Of a DNA stretch of 64,000 nt, positions 28,101-36,139 are shown piece after piece. Each line of letters starts with the position of its first letter. Position 1 is the first letter of the stretch. Location: the NCBI RefSeq assembly GCF_001696455.1, contig NZ_MAUJ01000001.1, positions 868,001 through 932,000 of the forward strand. Direction: 5' to 3'. Both the position numbers and the translations under genes were made by a program. The notes under the pieces were generated by a model. That model was given only the letters and a program-made list of their open reading frames with translations, was not told the DNA's origin and made no database searches. This DNA is from Pseudoalteromonas luteoviolacea. Lineage in GTDB: Bacteria; Pseudomonadota; Gammaproteobacteria; Enterobacterales; Alteromonadaceae.

Positions 28101-29192
28101 ATTAGATTTAAATTACCTGATCACATGATACCTAAAGCATATTACTGTGTTGAAGACTTTCCAACACTGGAAAGCGGTAAAATTAATCGCGCCGCTTTAT
28201 TAAGTATGCATATTGCGCGCACTAATGACGAGCCGCATAGTCATATGGTCATAAATTTCTATGAGGTAGTCAGGCGAGTATTTAATCTAACAACAACACC
28301 AACTGCCGATCAGACTCTCGAAGACTTAGGTGCAGATTCGGTGAGCATCATTCTATTAGCAGCCGAGTTAAAATCTCATTTGGGGTGGCAAATAGAATTA
28401 GAGGTGCTGACTCCAGACAGGAGGTTAGAGAGCATCAGTAAATTACACTTTAGTGATGTAAATCGAGCTCGATATATAAAATATAACTCTCATCAGCTGC
28501 CGCCCTTGTTTTGTTTTCCACCAGCTTCAGGTTTGGGGTTTTGCTACCAAAATCTGGCTAAAGCGCAACCCAAATTTTCAATCATCGCTTTTCACTTTCT
28601 GGAGTCATGTGGCGATATTATTAACATCTACTGTGATGATGTGATTCGACTATCACAGGGGGATATTCACTTATTGGGATTTTCAGGGGGCGGAAATCTT
28701 GCAATGCAAGTTGCACAAGAATTAAAAGCGCGAGGTGTAGAGATTAAAAGTTTAATTTTGATTGATGCGTATATTCACACTCAGCAATTTAAGTGTTTAC
28801 CAAGCAAAATCAGTAACATGCGTGATTCTCTCAAGGCCAAAGTGTGTGAGGAATTAAAAAGCTCAGGGCTGCCATTGACTGCGCTGGAAAATCGCATCAG
28901 TGCCTATTACCAGTTTCATTGGAAAAGTCAGATTAAGGGAAAAAAAGTTAATTGCCCCATTTTACAAATTAGTACTCAACAACAAGTTTTACTAAAAGAA
29001 ATCAATGATACCCCTGAGCTGGGCCTGCTTTTACATGATCGATGGTCAGAGTGGACAGAACAAACATGTATCAAAAAGTATATAGATACAAGTCACTACG
29101 AATTAATGAATGAGCCGTATATCAGGGCGATAGGTCAATTTATAGACCAGTTTCTAATGAGAGAAAATAAGGATTGTGGCGATGCACATTGA
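25134..29192 (+). CDS. NRPS-like synthetase, A-A-PCP-thioesterase
   Basis: A 1352-residue synthetase with two adenylation domains (residues about 1-505 and 521-1030), one carrier domain (about 1044-1115, phosphopantetheine Ser1069 in LGADSVS) and a C-terminal thioesterase (Ser1184 in GFSGGG, His1321 in SHYELM). There is no condensation domain. A1 shows ILFTSGSTGEPKGV, NLYGPTEAT, YKTGDL and the A10 Lys in SGKCDL. A2 shows CYTSGSSSKAKGV, NNYGPTETT, YLTGDL and SGKIN. The pocket residues read by eye are roughly D-V-R-S-V-G-L-I-E-K for A1 and D-G-W-L-R-G-N-I-D-K for A2; I do not recognise a substrate for either. It starts 12 bases after the receptor gene. The product is unknown. Confidence 0.93.
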   Translation: MFRNLVERLRYRAIEFPTELAIRDDCQSYSNEALWQKVNNRAVWFLEKGIKAQDKVAVCQPRNVDLVVSILALVSIRAVFVPIDRQLSHSAINSRLKKAQCKVFVSDKPPKFRMIGSTTVELAKEQKMAKPLSKCEPYRFGDLAYILFTSGSTGEPKGVMVKYDSMYRHLAWKTTVYPVASGSIELLKAPLSFDVSIRELFGFLFSKNALFILSDGEEKRPDILCKKISQLKLKEISVVPSFLFALVTYIDKFVHIDELASLQRVLVGGEVLPSSLVNTFIRIFGKNDVSLINLYGPTEATIEVTHFDCLSQAHTNTQSVPIGKPIYRDTLFILDVNGCPVRDGDIGELYIAGEQVALGYVGLEEETNKAFKTNWLSGKRTYKTGDLVKRLEDGHLVFCGRADRQVKVSGKIINLDHLARSLEPLLSEDDVRVIAHTNPEAHTAIHVFVQVNAINEGKVTPRDIQQHILQKAGVKIALNSMFAVIQWPSSQSGKCDLKSASNYTVPWPSSFGMQSDANYKVTGIVEQFETVVDAAPNRTALIFKNEKISYASLNAQVNRIAHCLRYEHNIGQDCIVAICASPSIALIAAILGVLKSGGAFISLNSGDKLQVQEAYTRLSECSAALLLTDKEHENSFIYPRLCIESLTLDNYLAKQNLPCVRTPKSLAYICYTSGSSSKAKGVMIEDFGLHHRLYQKQLRDPIRPTQGYLQLTTPQFDGAIWELFGWIYSSSFLVIIPEEARSNPDKVIHYISEYNIGEILMVPSQLHAFLTYVRNYNYENQLSVLTRIRVGGEAIQRDTIELFKQSDVKNKLCLVNNYGPTETTIDVSQSYLQDLDVHDRITVGRAHKGVELYVLNEQYKEVTKGELGQLAIGGIGLMRGYIKAHGLNQNPFCTHPYNMQAQLYLTGDLAYQTDSDEFVIEGRIDDQIKVHGQRVDLSELNTVFAEILPFDMFKVVTTSSHLGSHIVVFILNRAVNNVASLNMEEIKKLIRFKLPDHMIPKAYYCVEDFPTLESGKINRAALLSMHIARTNDEPHSHMVINFYEVVRRVFNLTTTPTADQTLEDLGADSVSIILLAAELKSHLGWQIELEVLTPDRRLESISKLHFSDVNRARYIKYNSHQLPPLFCFPPASGLGFCYQNLAKAQPKFSIIAFHFLESCGDIINIYCDDVIRLSQGDIHLLGFSGGGNLAMQVAQELKARGVEIKSLILIDAYIHTQQFKCLPSKISNMRDSLKAKVCEELKSSGLPLTALENRISAYYQFHWKSQIKGKKVNCPILQISTQQQVLLKEINDTPELGLLLHDRWSEWTEQTCIKKYIDTSHYELMNEPYIRAIGQFIDQFLMRENKDCGDAH

Positions 29193-29565
29193 GATTTATG
29201 CGAATAGGGAAAGCGTAGTAATTGAAAGGCTGTTTTACAGTGCAAAAAAGGTCAATTGCGCTTTTGTTGATAACAACTTAGAGCTGGCCCCGGATTTATA
29301 CTTGTTTGTCTATTTACCAGAAGAGCTAGCAAACAGACATATTCCTCCAACCCTACCTAAGCTGGTGGACTGCTCAAATAAACACCCTGAAAAAACCATT
29401 TTCTGCTTCGCAGAAGACCAAGGCATTGAACAGATAACGAATCATCAACTTAAATCGATTAGAGCTGTCGGCAAACTCGTTGAAGATAACGGAGCTAAAT
29501 GGTTAACACAACTGCCAAATAGTTTAGACGCATTTTTTGATTGCAAAGAGCCGTTGGTATGTTGA
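29182..29565 (+). CDS. stand-alone degenerate nucleoside-transferase-like domain
   Basis: A 127-residue protein with no catalytic annotation of its own. Its second half aligns with the N-terminal domain of the TIR protein at the start of the operon: EKTIFCFAEDQG matches RTIYCYLEEDG, and KLVEDNGAKWLTQL matches HLVEGNGAVWLKSL. The glycine loop GGT is absent, and the residue aligned with candidate catalytic Glu68 is Lys. It therefore looks like a non-catalytic paralogue, perhaps a binding or assembly partner. ATG 29182 follows AAGGA and overlaps the end of the synthetase gene; a GTG at 29176 is possible. Confidence 0.7.
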   Translation: MHIEIYANRESVVIERLFYSAKKVNCAFVDNNLELAPDLYLFVYLPEELANRHIPPTLPKLVDCSNKHPEKTIFCFAEDQGIEQITNHQLKSIRAVGKLVEDNGAKWLTQLPNSLDAFFDCKEPLVC

Positions 29566-30308
29566 AAGTTGAATTAGTAACAGGGTTTGACCATTTACAT
29601 GTTAGCGGCGCAATTGATGCTTGTTCTTTGCATCAGCACGCCCTAAAGCACAAAGAACAAAAGAGGATTGGCTATTTAGAAGCGCTAGCAAGTTCGTTAC
29701 CCGCATCAAAGCGGCTTGATATATCATCTGTTGACCCCCTATTTAAGCGCTATGAAGCAGGCTTTGGCCCCATCAAAGATTTCTTACTCGGGCTTAAGCT
29801 GATTTCTAACCGGGATGGGGTAAGTATTAAAGTGAGAGTGAATATTTTTATTTTTGCTTTTCTGGCACACGCGAAAAACCTTGACCTGATGTTTCATACA
29901 GAAATAAAAACTAAGCATAAATCTCGATTTTTGACTTGGCAAAAAGCGATTAATAGCTTGGTATTGTTCGAGTCGAAAGGGAGGGAAGTTAACTGTGAGC
30001 AAAAGGTGCTGGTCGCGCCATACTTAAAGCTGCGGAAAATTCTTGAACGCGACTCTGCACGCAATGAACTTGCATTACTGGCGTTACTCACTTTTTCATG
30101 CCCTATGCAGGAAAAGGAAATACTAAAGGTGTTAGGCGGATCTGATTCAGGTTTAAAAGCTTTGCTCTTTACCCTGCAAGACACGGGCGTTGTCACGGTG
30201 TCATGTGGCTTAGTAACCATTGAACAGGTGTATATCCCCATAGCTGTGTTTTTTGTGCGGGCAAAGCTCGGTGTTGACCTAATGCAGTTATCGCAGCGGT
30301 GGGTATAA
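29559..30308 (+). CDS. unrecognised protein with a possible winged helix
   Basis: I do not recognise this 249-residue protein. It is mixed alpha/beta without signal peptide or clear membrane helix, although one hydrophobic strand (VNIFIFAFLAHA) lies in the middle. The C-terminal third (ELALLALLTFSCPMQEKEIL, then a short DTGVVTVSCGLVTI hairpin) could be a winged-helix fold. ATG 29559 overlaps the previous stop, and its own stop forms TAATG with the next gene. These couplings argue that it is a real and integral part of the operon. Confidence 0.75.
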   Translation: MLKVELVTGFDHLHVSGAIDACSLHQHALKHKEQKRIGYLEALASSLPASKRLDISSVDPLFKRYEAGFGPIKDFLLGLKLISNRDGVSIKVRVNIFIFAFLAHAKNLDLMFHTEIKTKHKSRFLTWQKAINSLVLFESKGREVNCEQKVLVAPYLKLRKILERDSARNELALLALLTFSCPMQEKEILKVLGGSDSGLKALLFTLQDTGVVTVSCGLVTIEQVYIPIAVFFVRAKLGVDLMQLSQRWV

Positions 30309-31174
30309 TGGCGGAATTAATCCAGTATTTCCAAAACATGTATGTCGTCATCTATCTAATTCTCTTGGTGGTGAGTCAGTTAGCAGTGTTAGCGTTATTT
30401 ACGCTTTTCAAAACTCGGCGCAAGACAAAAAGAGCAAAAGCAGGACTGTCTGAACATCGGCTGTTGTCTCATGCGAATGAGCTAGAGCCGCATCGACAGT
30501 TTACAAAATTACAGGCTTGGGTGTTTATTTGCCAGCTCTTTGGTTTACCGGTTGTCTTATGTGTTATCGCTTATTTTGTAAGCAAAGAATCAAAAGATAT
30601 TATAGATAGTTTAACTATCTCATTCTTATTAATGTTTTTTTGGTTAACCTTTGTTGGCACGGACGCACTCAAATCTCTACTATCTGGGTTTGCTTTTAAA
30701 GTATTGACTGGCTTTAATAAAACGGTTCAAGTTGGTGATGTAATGAAAATCGCAGAGTGTAAGGGAGAGTTGATTAGCTTGGACAGCTTTCACACAAAGC
30801 TTAAACAATCCAATGGGTATGTTGTTACCTTTCCCACAGCGGATATGTGGCATATGCAATTTTCATGTGCAACCGCAGGCAGTGCAAACTCACCTTGTGA
30901 AATTCCATTCTTTTTAGCGAGTTACTTAGATGCGGATAAATTGCAACGTTTTGAGCGGCGTCTATGGAATGAGCTGCAAAACTCTAGGTATGTGGATTTG
31001 AGCGAACCGATTAAAATTCATTTTAAGCAAAACAAAGAGAATATTGAGATTAGCGCGTTAGTTCATGTTGCACTGGCTCGAAATGAGTCGGTGTTCAAAA
31101 GCGAGCTATATCGCGCGATGTTACTGATTTGCGCCAAAGAACACATTAGCCTTTCAAACTCTGAGTTGGACTAG
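30308..31174 (+). CDS. MscS-like small channel protein
   Basis: A 288-residue membrane protein with three hydrophobic segments (residues about 12-32, 72-95 and 105-125) followed by a short beta domain. The passage from the third helix through LLSGFAFKVLTGFNKTVQVGD and GELISLDSFHTKL resembles the pore helix and beta domain of MscS-type channels, where a Gly/Ala-rich helix is followed by a VGD turn. The C-terminal part is less similar. Members open under membrane tension, but some serve in ligand-gated systems. The start is set by TAATG with the previous gene. It ends the operon. The family call is moderate. Confidence 0.72.
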   Translation: MAELIQYFQNMYVVIYLILLVVSQLAVLALFTLFKTRRKTKRAKAGLSEHRLLSHANELEPHRQFTKLQAWVFICQLFGLPVVLCVIAYFVSKESKDIIDSLTISFLLMFFWLTFVGTDALKSLLSGFAFKVLTGFNKTVQVGDVMKIAECKGELISLDSFHTKLKQSNGYVVTFPTADMWHMQFSCATAGSANSPCEIPFFLASYLDADKLQRFERRLWNELQNSRYVDLSEPIKIHFKQNKENIEISALVHVALARNESVFKSELYRAMLLICAKEHISLSNSELD

Positions 31175-31415
31175 TTATTTAGGGTGGTTATTTGTTATTC
31201 ATAGGTAGCGAGTTTGAAAATTTGCAACTAAGCAATCTTCTATAATTAGACTATCTTTAAACCGTAGCAATATCTGATTGACGATATGTATCTGAGATTC
31301 TGCAGTAAAGAGTTTCGACGTTTTGCTACAGTAGTGAAAAAAGTGACGATAAAGGTTGGCGGTATCAATGCCAAACTTCATTTTAGATTTGTTTAATTAT
31401 TCTAGAGAGTTAAAT

Positions 31416-31601
31416 ATGAGCTCAAATAATATCAGCATAGTGAACTTAATTTTTGCTATTTTCCTACCTCCGATCGGTGCTTTTTTGCAGGTAGGGTTTA
31501 GTGCGCACTTTTTTATTAATATTGTTTTGACCTTACTTGGTGGGCTGCCAGGTATGATCCACGCGATTTGGTTGGTTGTTACTAATAAAACGGGCGACTA
31601 A
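31416..31601 (+). CDS. YqaE/Pmp3-family small membrane protein
   Basis: A 61-residue proteolipid with two transmembrane segments. It has the family pattern FLPPIGAFLQVGF, INIVLTLLGGLPGMIHAIW. Members are induced by salt or membrane stress in other organisms; the role here is unknown. ATG 31416 is chosen for GAGAG seven bases upstream. The upstream in-frame ATGs would extend into a non-family leader. Confidence 0.88.
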   Translation: MSSNNISIVNLIFAIFLPPIGAFLQVGFSAHFFINIVLTLLGGLPGMIHAIWLVVTNKTGD

Positions 31602-31826
31602 AAGCAATTTGAACTCCCTTGATTTTTAACACCATGGAGGCTAGTTATTTGAAACTGGTGAGTGCGCAGCGTTAGATGAACTATTTAGGTCGCACTGTTT
31701 ATCACTGTGGTTTGCGGACATTGCTATGTTTATTTTTTGCAGTGGTAACAGTGCGCTAAAAAACGGGGAAGTGTTAAAACTAATATTGGTTACGGCGCTG
31801 AAAGTAAGCTGGAGGCGCTTTCGTTC

Positions 31827-32927
31827 TCACTTAAATCTGGACGCTAAGTTTTCAAAATCATCGCATCCACTTTCCATAGAATTATTATAGTGATACTTGG
31901 CTTTGCTCAAGTGAGTGTTTAAAAACCAAAAGTACTGACTTAATAGATTATCGTCGTTTAAAAACAAATAGTACCGGCCTAATTCATAATCAGCTTTGCA
32001 CTCACCATCGTCAGCAGCTTCTAACAAATACCCAATTCCTTTATCAATGTTTTCTATTTCAGGAACCTATAAATAGGATAGGCCAAGTAAAAATTTAGCT
32101 CTTGAGTTACCTTGATTTAGCGCCTCAGTGAGCCAATATAGGCCTTTATTCGGGTCATGGTCTAGCCTTCCGGCAAGTTGCATATACTCAAATCCTAGAT
32201 TAGCTTGTGACAAAGCGACACCAGTATCGGCTGCTTTTCTGAGCCAGAAAATAGATTCTTCCATCAGTGGCCTATTAGCAAGTAAATTGCCATGCAGAGC
32301 TTCGAGTATCACCGAAAGATTGTTCATTGATTGTGGGTGTCCTTGCTCGGCTGCACGGTGGTAATAATTCTTTGCTTTTAAATTGTCGGCTGTTTTGCAC
32401 TCGACACTTGAACTTGAAGAGTAAGTGTGGCCAAGCTGATATAAAGCCCATACATTTCCTGTTGAGCTTAGATCTTCTAGTCGGTTTGTCGCAAAGTCAC
32501 AACTCCAAAGGCCTTCGTCTTGCATATAATTCGTGTATAAGACAACTGGCAGTGTATTGTTTTTATGTGCTTTTTCTAAGACTAATAGAAACTCAGGCAC
32601 TGCTTTATGATCAGAGTTCTTAAATTTATTGTAATACTGATTGGCTTTTCTGAAATCAATCTCTACACCATATCCAGAATTGTACAAAAAGCCCAACCGA
32701 TTAAAAGAAAAAGGATGCTTGGAATTTTCATAATGTGATTTTGCTTTGTTAAAGTCCTGCTCCACCATGTAGCCAAATTCGTAATACATGCCCATAACTA
32801 AATTGGAATACTCAGAATCATCAGACTTTAGTTCCTCAACTGTTTTTAAACTGAGGTCTTGAGTCGCTGCAATTGAATCGGGCACACAGGGCGTTAAAAA
32901 CAATATAACGATAATTAGTGTTCGCAT
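31827..32927 (-). pseudogene. secreted Sel1-repeat protein interrupted by an in-frame TAG
   Basis: A signal peptide (MRTLIIVILFLTPC, cleavage near SIAA) is followed by tandem Sel1/TPR-like repeats of the GxYYxxG...AxxWYxxAA type. The frame is open from ATG 32927 to a TAG at 32067-32069. After the TAG the same frame continues for 13 codons and then 66 more (with KADYELGRYYL) to TGA at 31827. The tail continues the repeat pattern, so the stop looks premature rather than native. Without it the protein would be about 365 residues. Sel1 proteins mediate protein interactions. The shorter 286-residue product may still be made. Confidence 0.72.
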
Positions 32928-33077
32928 TTTTCTCTTTTTATGTGGGTAAGAGTTGCTGGCGCAAACACGCAGAAACAAGTCCGGTATCGAGCCTTTATAT
33001 GCCTTTTGCTCAGTATCATGCAAAAGTCGGTGTTAAGAAACTGGTCAATAAGTGCATTTTTAATGGCGTTGTCTCGC

Positions 33078-34766
33078 TTAAAGTTTAAAGCGAGACAACT
33101 CTTCGGTAAGTTGGATACTGTCTTTATTGACTGTTTCGAGCATGGTGATGACTTTGTCTAGCTCAGCGATTGAGTCCGTGGCTAAGTCTCTCAGGCGGAT
33201 AATATTATTATCCATTTCCAACGATGCATCTGACTGTTGTACCATGGCTTGGGCAATATTATCAACGGCTGCATTCGCGTCATGCTCAAGTTCCATTGCC
33301 TGCTTAAGTTGTTCGGAAACTTCTCTTACTTCATCGCGAGTTTCATCTGTTAGCGTGTTGCCATTTACTACTTTATCTACGGCTTCGCTGCCCATACGTT
33401 GAAGTGCATCCACTGTGCCTTGAATTTGATCGATAGACTGCTGCGTTCTATGCGCCAAAGCTCTTACTTCATCTGCGACCACCGCGAAACCTCGTCCTTG
33501 CTCACCAGCTCTTGCGGCTTCTATCGCAGCGTTAAGAGCGAGTAGGTTGGTTTGTTCCGCAATCGATTTAATAACGTCCAGCACCACACCTATTTCTTTG
33601 CTTTCGGAGCTTAAGTTTGTAATTACAGTAACTGATTCTGACATGACCTGAGATAGGGAGTTGATGTTTTCTACCGAGTGCTCCATTTGTTTACTCGCTG
33701 AGATCAAGTTTTTGTCGGTTTCATTTGTGCTCTGAGCAGCTTGATCAGCATTATTGGATATATCTTTGATGCTCACTGTCACTTCATTAATGGCTGAAGC
33801 GATTGATTGTGTTTGCGCTTCTTGCTCTTGAATTTTCGTATGTATCGTACTGGTCGCATCTCGCACATTATTAACTGATACCTCAAGATGATTGGCTGTT
33901 TCTATTATCGATTCGATCAGTGACTTAAATTTCCCCTGAAAATGATTAAATTGAATTGCAACATTTCCTATTTCATCGTCATCGTCTACTTCAATAAATT
34001 TGGTTAAGTCGCTTTGCCCAGAGGCGAGATTGGCTAAAGAGTCTTCTAGCTTTTTAGTTCGACGCAGTACAAAACGTTCAAACATAGTGACAAGCGTTAC
34101 TATCATGAGGATTAATACGAAACATGCACCAATTAAAATATAGTTTCTGATGTTGGATGTTAATTCGGTAACGTTGTCGAGTGGTTTTGTTACTTCAAGC
34201 ACTCCTCTAACATCGCCAAGCTTCCAGTTTGCTCTGGGAGTGAGGGGGTGCGTGTTGTGACAGTTTACGCATGCTTGCGCTTGCATAGTGTCTGCGACAG
34301 CAATTCTTAAATATTGACTACCGTTTGCATCGTAAAGTTTGGAGTATACTTTTTTGGGGTTTTCGGTCAGGAAGTTCCATGCTTCTTTTTGAAATGAATC
34401 TAGCTGCCTCTGCTTACGATTTGGAAACGGGTACTCACTGTACAATTGCACTTTGGTTCCTGACTGAGAAATTAACTCGCTTAGTTCGTGAATTAATGTT
34501 GCAGGCAACGGAAGTGCATTTTTATCATTTCGGTGCTCAAAATGTGGAGACATACCAAAAGCTTTGGCTTTAGAAATGACGTTTTTTGTATAGTAACCTC
34601 GGAGTGTTTTGAATTGATTGACAGTCACAACTGCATCATCTGAGGTAATTTGTAGCATCGTTGATTTAATAATGGAAGGTAAAGTGGTGGCGACCAAAAT
34701 GGCGACGACGACCATCATTAACCCCAGCGGCAGCACAAAACGTTTGGTCATGGACTGACTTTTCAT
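33078..34766 (-). CDS. methyl-accepting chemotaxis protein with haem-c-type sensor
   Basis: About 562 residues. The N terminus has a membrane helix, then a periplasmic sensor of the DUF3365 (Tll0287-like) type with a CxxCH haem-binding motif (Cys166, Cys169, His170, in QACVNCHNT). A second helix precedes a HAMP region. The cytoplasmic part has the MCP signalling tip with [20 protein letters not shown] and [14 protein letters not shown]. It probably senses redox or a gas via haem and signals to CheA. ATG 34766 is used; an ATG at 34751 is also possible. No good ribosome-binding site decides between them. Confidence 0.92.
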   Translation of the reverse strand: MKSQSMTKRFVLPLGLMMVVVAILVATTLPSIIKSTMLQITSDDAVVTVNQFKTLRGYYTKNVISKAKAFGMSPHFEHRNDKNALPLPATLIHELSELISQSGTKVQLYSEYPFPNRKQRQLDSFQKEAWNFLTENPKKVYSKLYDANGSQYLRIAVADTMQAQACVNCHNTHPLTPRANWKLGDVRGVLEVTKPLDNVTELTSNIRNYILIGACFVLILMIVTLVTMFERFVLRRTKKLEDSLANLASGQSDLTKFIEVDDDDEIGNVAIQFNHFQGKFKSLIESIIETANHLEVSVNNVRDATSTIHTKIQEQEAQTQSIASAINEVTVSIKDISNNADQAAQSTNETDKNLISASKQMEHSVENINSLSQVMSESVTVITNLSSESKEIGVVLDVIKSIAEQTNLLALNAAIEAARAGEQGRGFAVVADEVRALAHRTQQSIDQIQGTVDALQRMGSEAVDKVVNGNTLTDETRDEVREVSEQLKQAMELEHDANAAVDNIAQAMVQQSDASLEMDNNIIRLRDLATDSIAELDKVITMLETVNKDSIQLTEELSRFKL

Positions 34767-35589
34767 TATGGTAATCACTTTTTGTAAAACTCTAAAGAAA
34801 GCATAGTACAAACAAACCAATTGCTGATACTTAAGCGTGATTGAAACCTATTTATTTGTCCAATGAGGTTGAGTCTCGGTGTTAACTCAGTGTCGTGAAG
34901 GTTCAACTGCTGCCAAGAGAGTCAAAATAAGTGTTGATTAAGTAATCTATAAATTATCAACAGTTATTAAATGGCGAAAAACAACGCTATAATATCAAAT
35001 TAATTCAAAAGGTTAGTGATTAAAGTTATAAAGGTGCACTGATAGTAAGGAGGCATGGCGAAATAGGGTAACTCACTCTTATTATGGTGAAAAAGTTTAT
35101 TTCTTGGTTTTGAGCTACGCGCACCAGAGGCGCTTTTCCTTTCACCAATCTTAAATTGTTAAGCAAACACACGTTTTTAATATTAAATTTATATAGTTCC
35201 GGCTATTTAAATCTTAAAAAAGAATAAAAAAATCCATAAAATTTAGTCTAATGCCAGAGCTACTTATTGAGGATAGTTGAATATTTAGAATGAATGTGCT
35301 TCGGGGAAATAAATTAGTTAATAAATACTAAGGTGAATTTTCATATTATTACTTATCTCCATGTCAGAGTACGGTCTAACTATGTTTATATTATGTAATA
35401 AAATAATCGAATTCTATCCAAGTTCGATAAAACTTTATTTCTTTTTGGTGGATACTAAAAATAGGCGTGAGTCGGAGATACCTTTAAAAAAACGACTTTA
35501 ATGGTTTGTTATTCAATTGTTGACACGGGGTTTATGGAATGACACATTGATGCACGGCAGTACTAATAAAATAATAAAAGGAAATTTAA
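34767..35589. other. long AT-rich intergenic region, no gene seen
   Basis: About 820 bases between the chemoreceptor and the next plus-strand gene. I find no open frame with coding character, no tRNA and no strong RNA structure. It presumably contains promoters for both flanking genes. The high AT content is typical of acquired DNA, but nothing identifies it. Confidence 0.4.
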
Positions 35590-36015
35590 ATGAATAAATA
35601 TACAATAGCGGCCGTTTTAGGTTTAGGTTTGGCAAGTGCTTCTGCTTCTGCACAAGATCTCGTTGTTGAGTGCTTAATAAGTGGCACACCCACTCAGCAA
35701 ACTTTAACACCTAACTTTTGCTACAGCCGAACAAATGTCCCAGACGCGGGTGTCTACTTCAAATTAAAATCCAGTAAATCAATTGCAGATGTCACTTGGT
35801 CTTATGGAGGCAGCTCTGGTAGCTGGAGATGTAATGGTAATACTTCCTGTTTTTACACGGTTGCTCGTAATGTAACATATGGTTCTGTAGAAGCTTGTGT
35901 AACGCGCGTATTATACACTGACGGAACGTGGGAAAATGCCAACGCCTGTGCAACAGGTGAGTTTTGGTATAGTGGCGGTGGCCCAAACCCTTTAGAAAAT
36001 GAAGACGCACAATAA
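35590..36015 (+). CDS. small secreted cysteine-containing protein, unknown
   Basis: A 141-residue protein with a clear Sec signal peptide (MNKYTIAAVLGLGLASASAS, cleavage before QDL). The mature part contains six Cys, likely three disulfides, and is rich in Ser, Thr and Tyr with many predicted beta strands. I do not recognise its family. AAGGA lies eight bases before the ATG. A terminator follows 60 bases downstream, so the gene is transcribed alone. Confidence 0.85.
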   Translation: MNKYTIAAVLGLGLASASASAQDLVVECLISGTPTQQTLTPNFCYSRTNVPDAGVYFKLKSSKSIADVTWSYGGSSGSWRCNGNTSCFYTVARNVTYGSVEACVTRVLYTDGTWENANACATGEFWYSGGGPNPLENEDAQ

Positions 36016-36074
36016 ACACGGTTTTTGTTTTCAATAGGTTGTGAACAGTCCGCCTTGATAAAACTATGCCCAGT

Positions 36075-36100
36075 AGCCCCACTTAATAGGGGCTTTTTAT
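36075..36100 (+). terminator. terminator of the small secreted protein gene
   Basis: AGCCCC-ACTTAATA-GGGGCT forms a 6-bp stem followed by TTTTATTT. Confidence 0.85.
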
Positions 36101-36139
36101 TTACTGTAAATCCATTCATTGGACGATGGTGCTCTCTTA

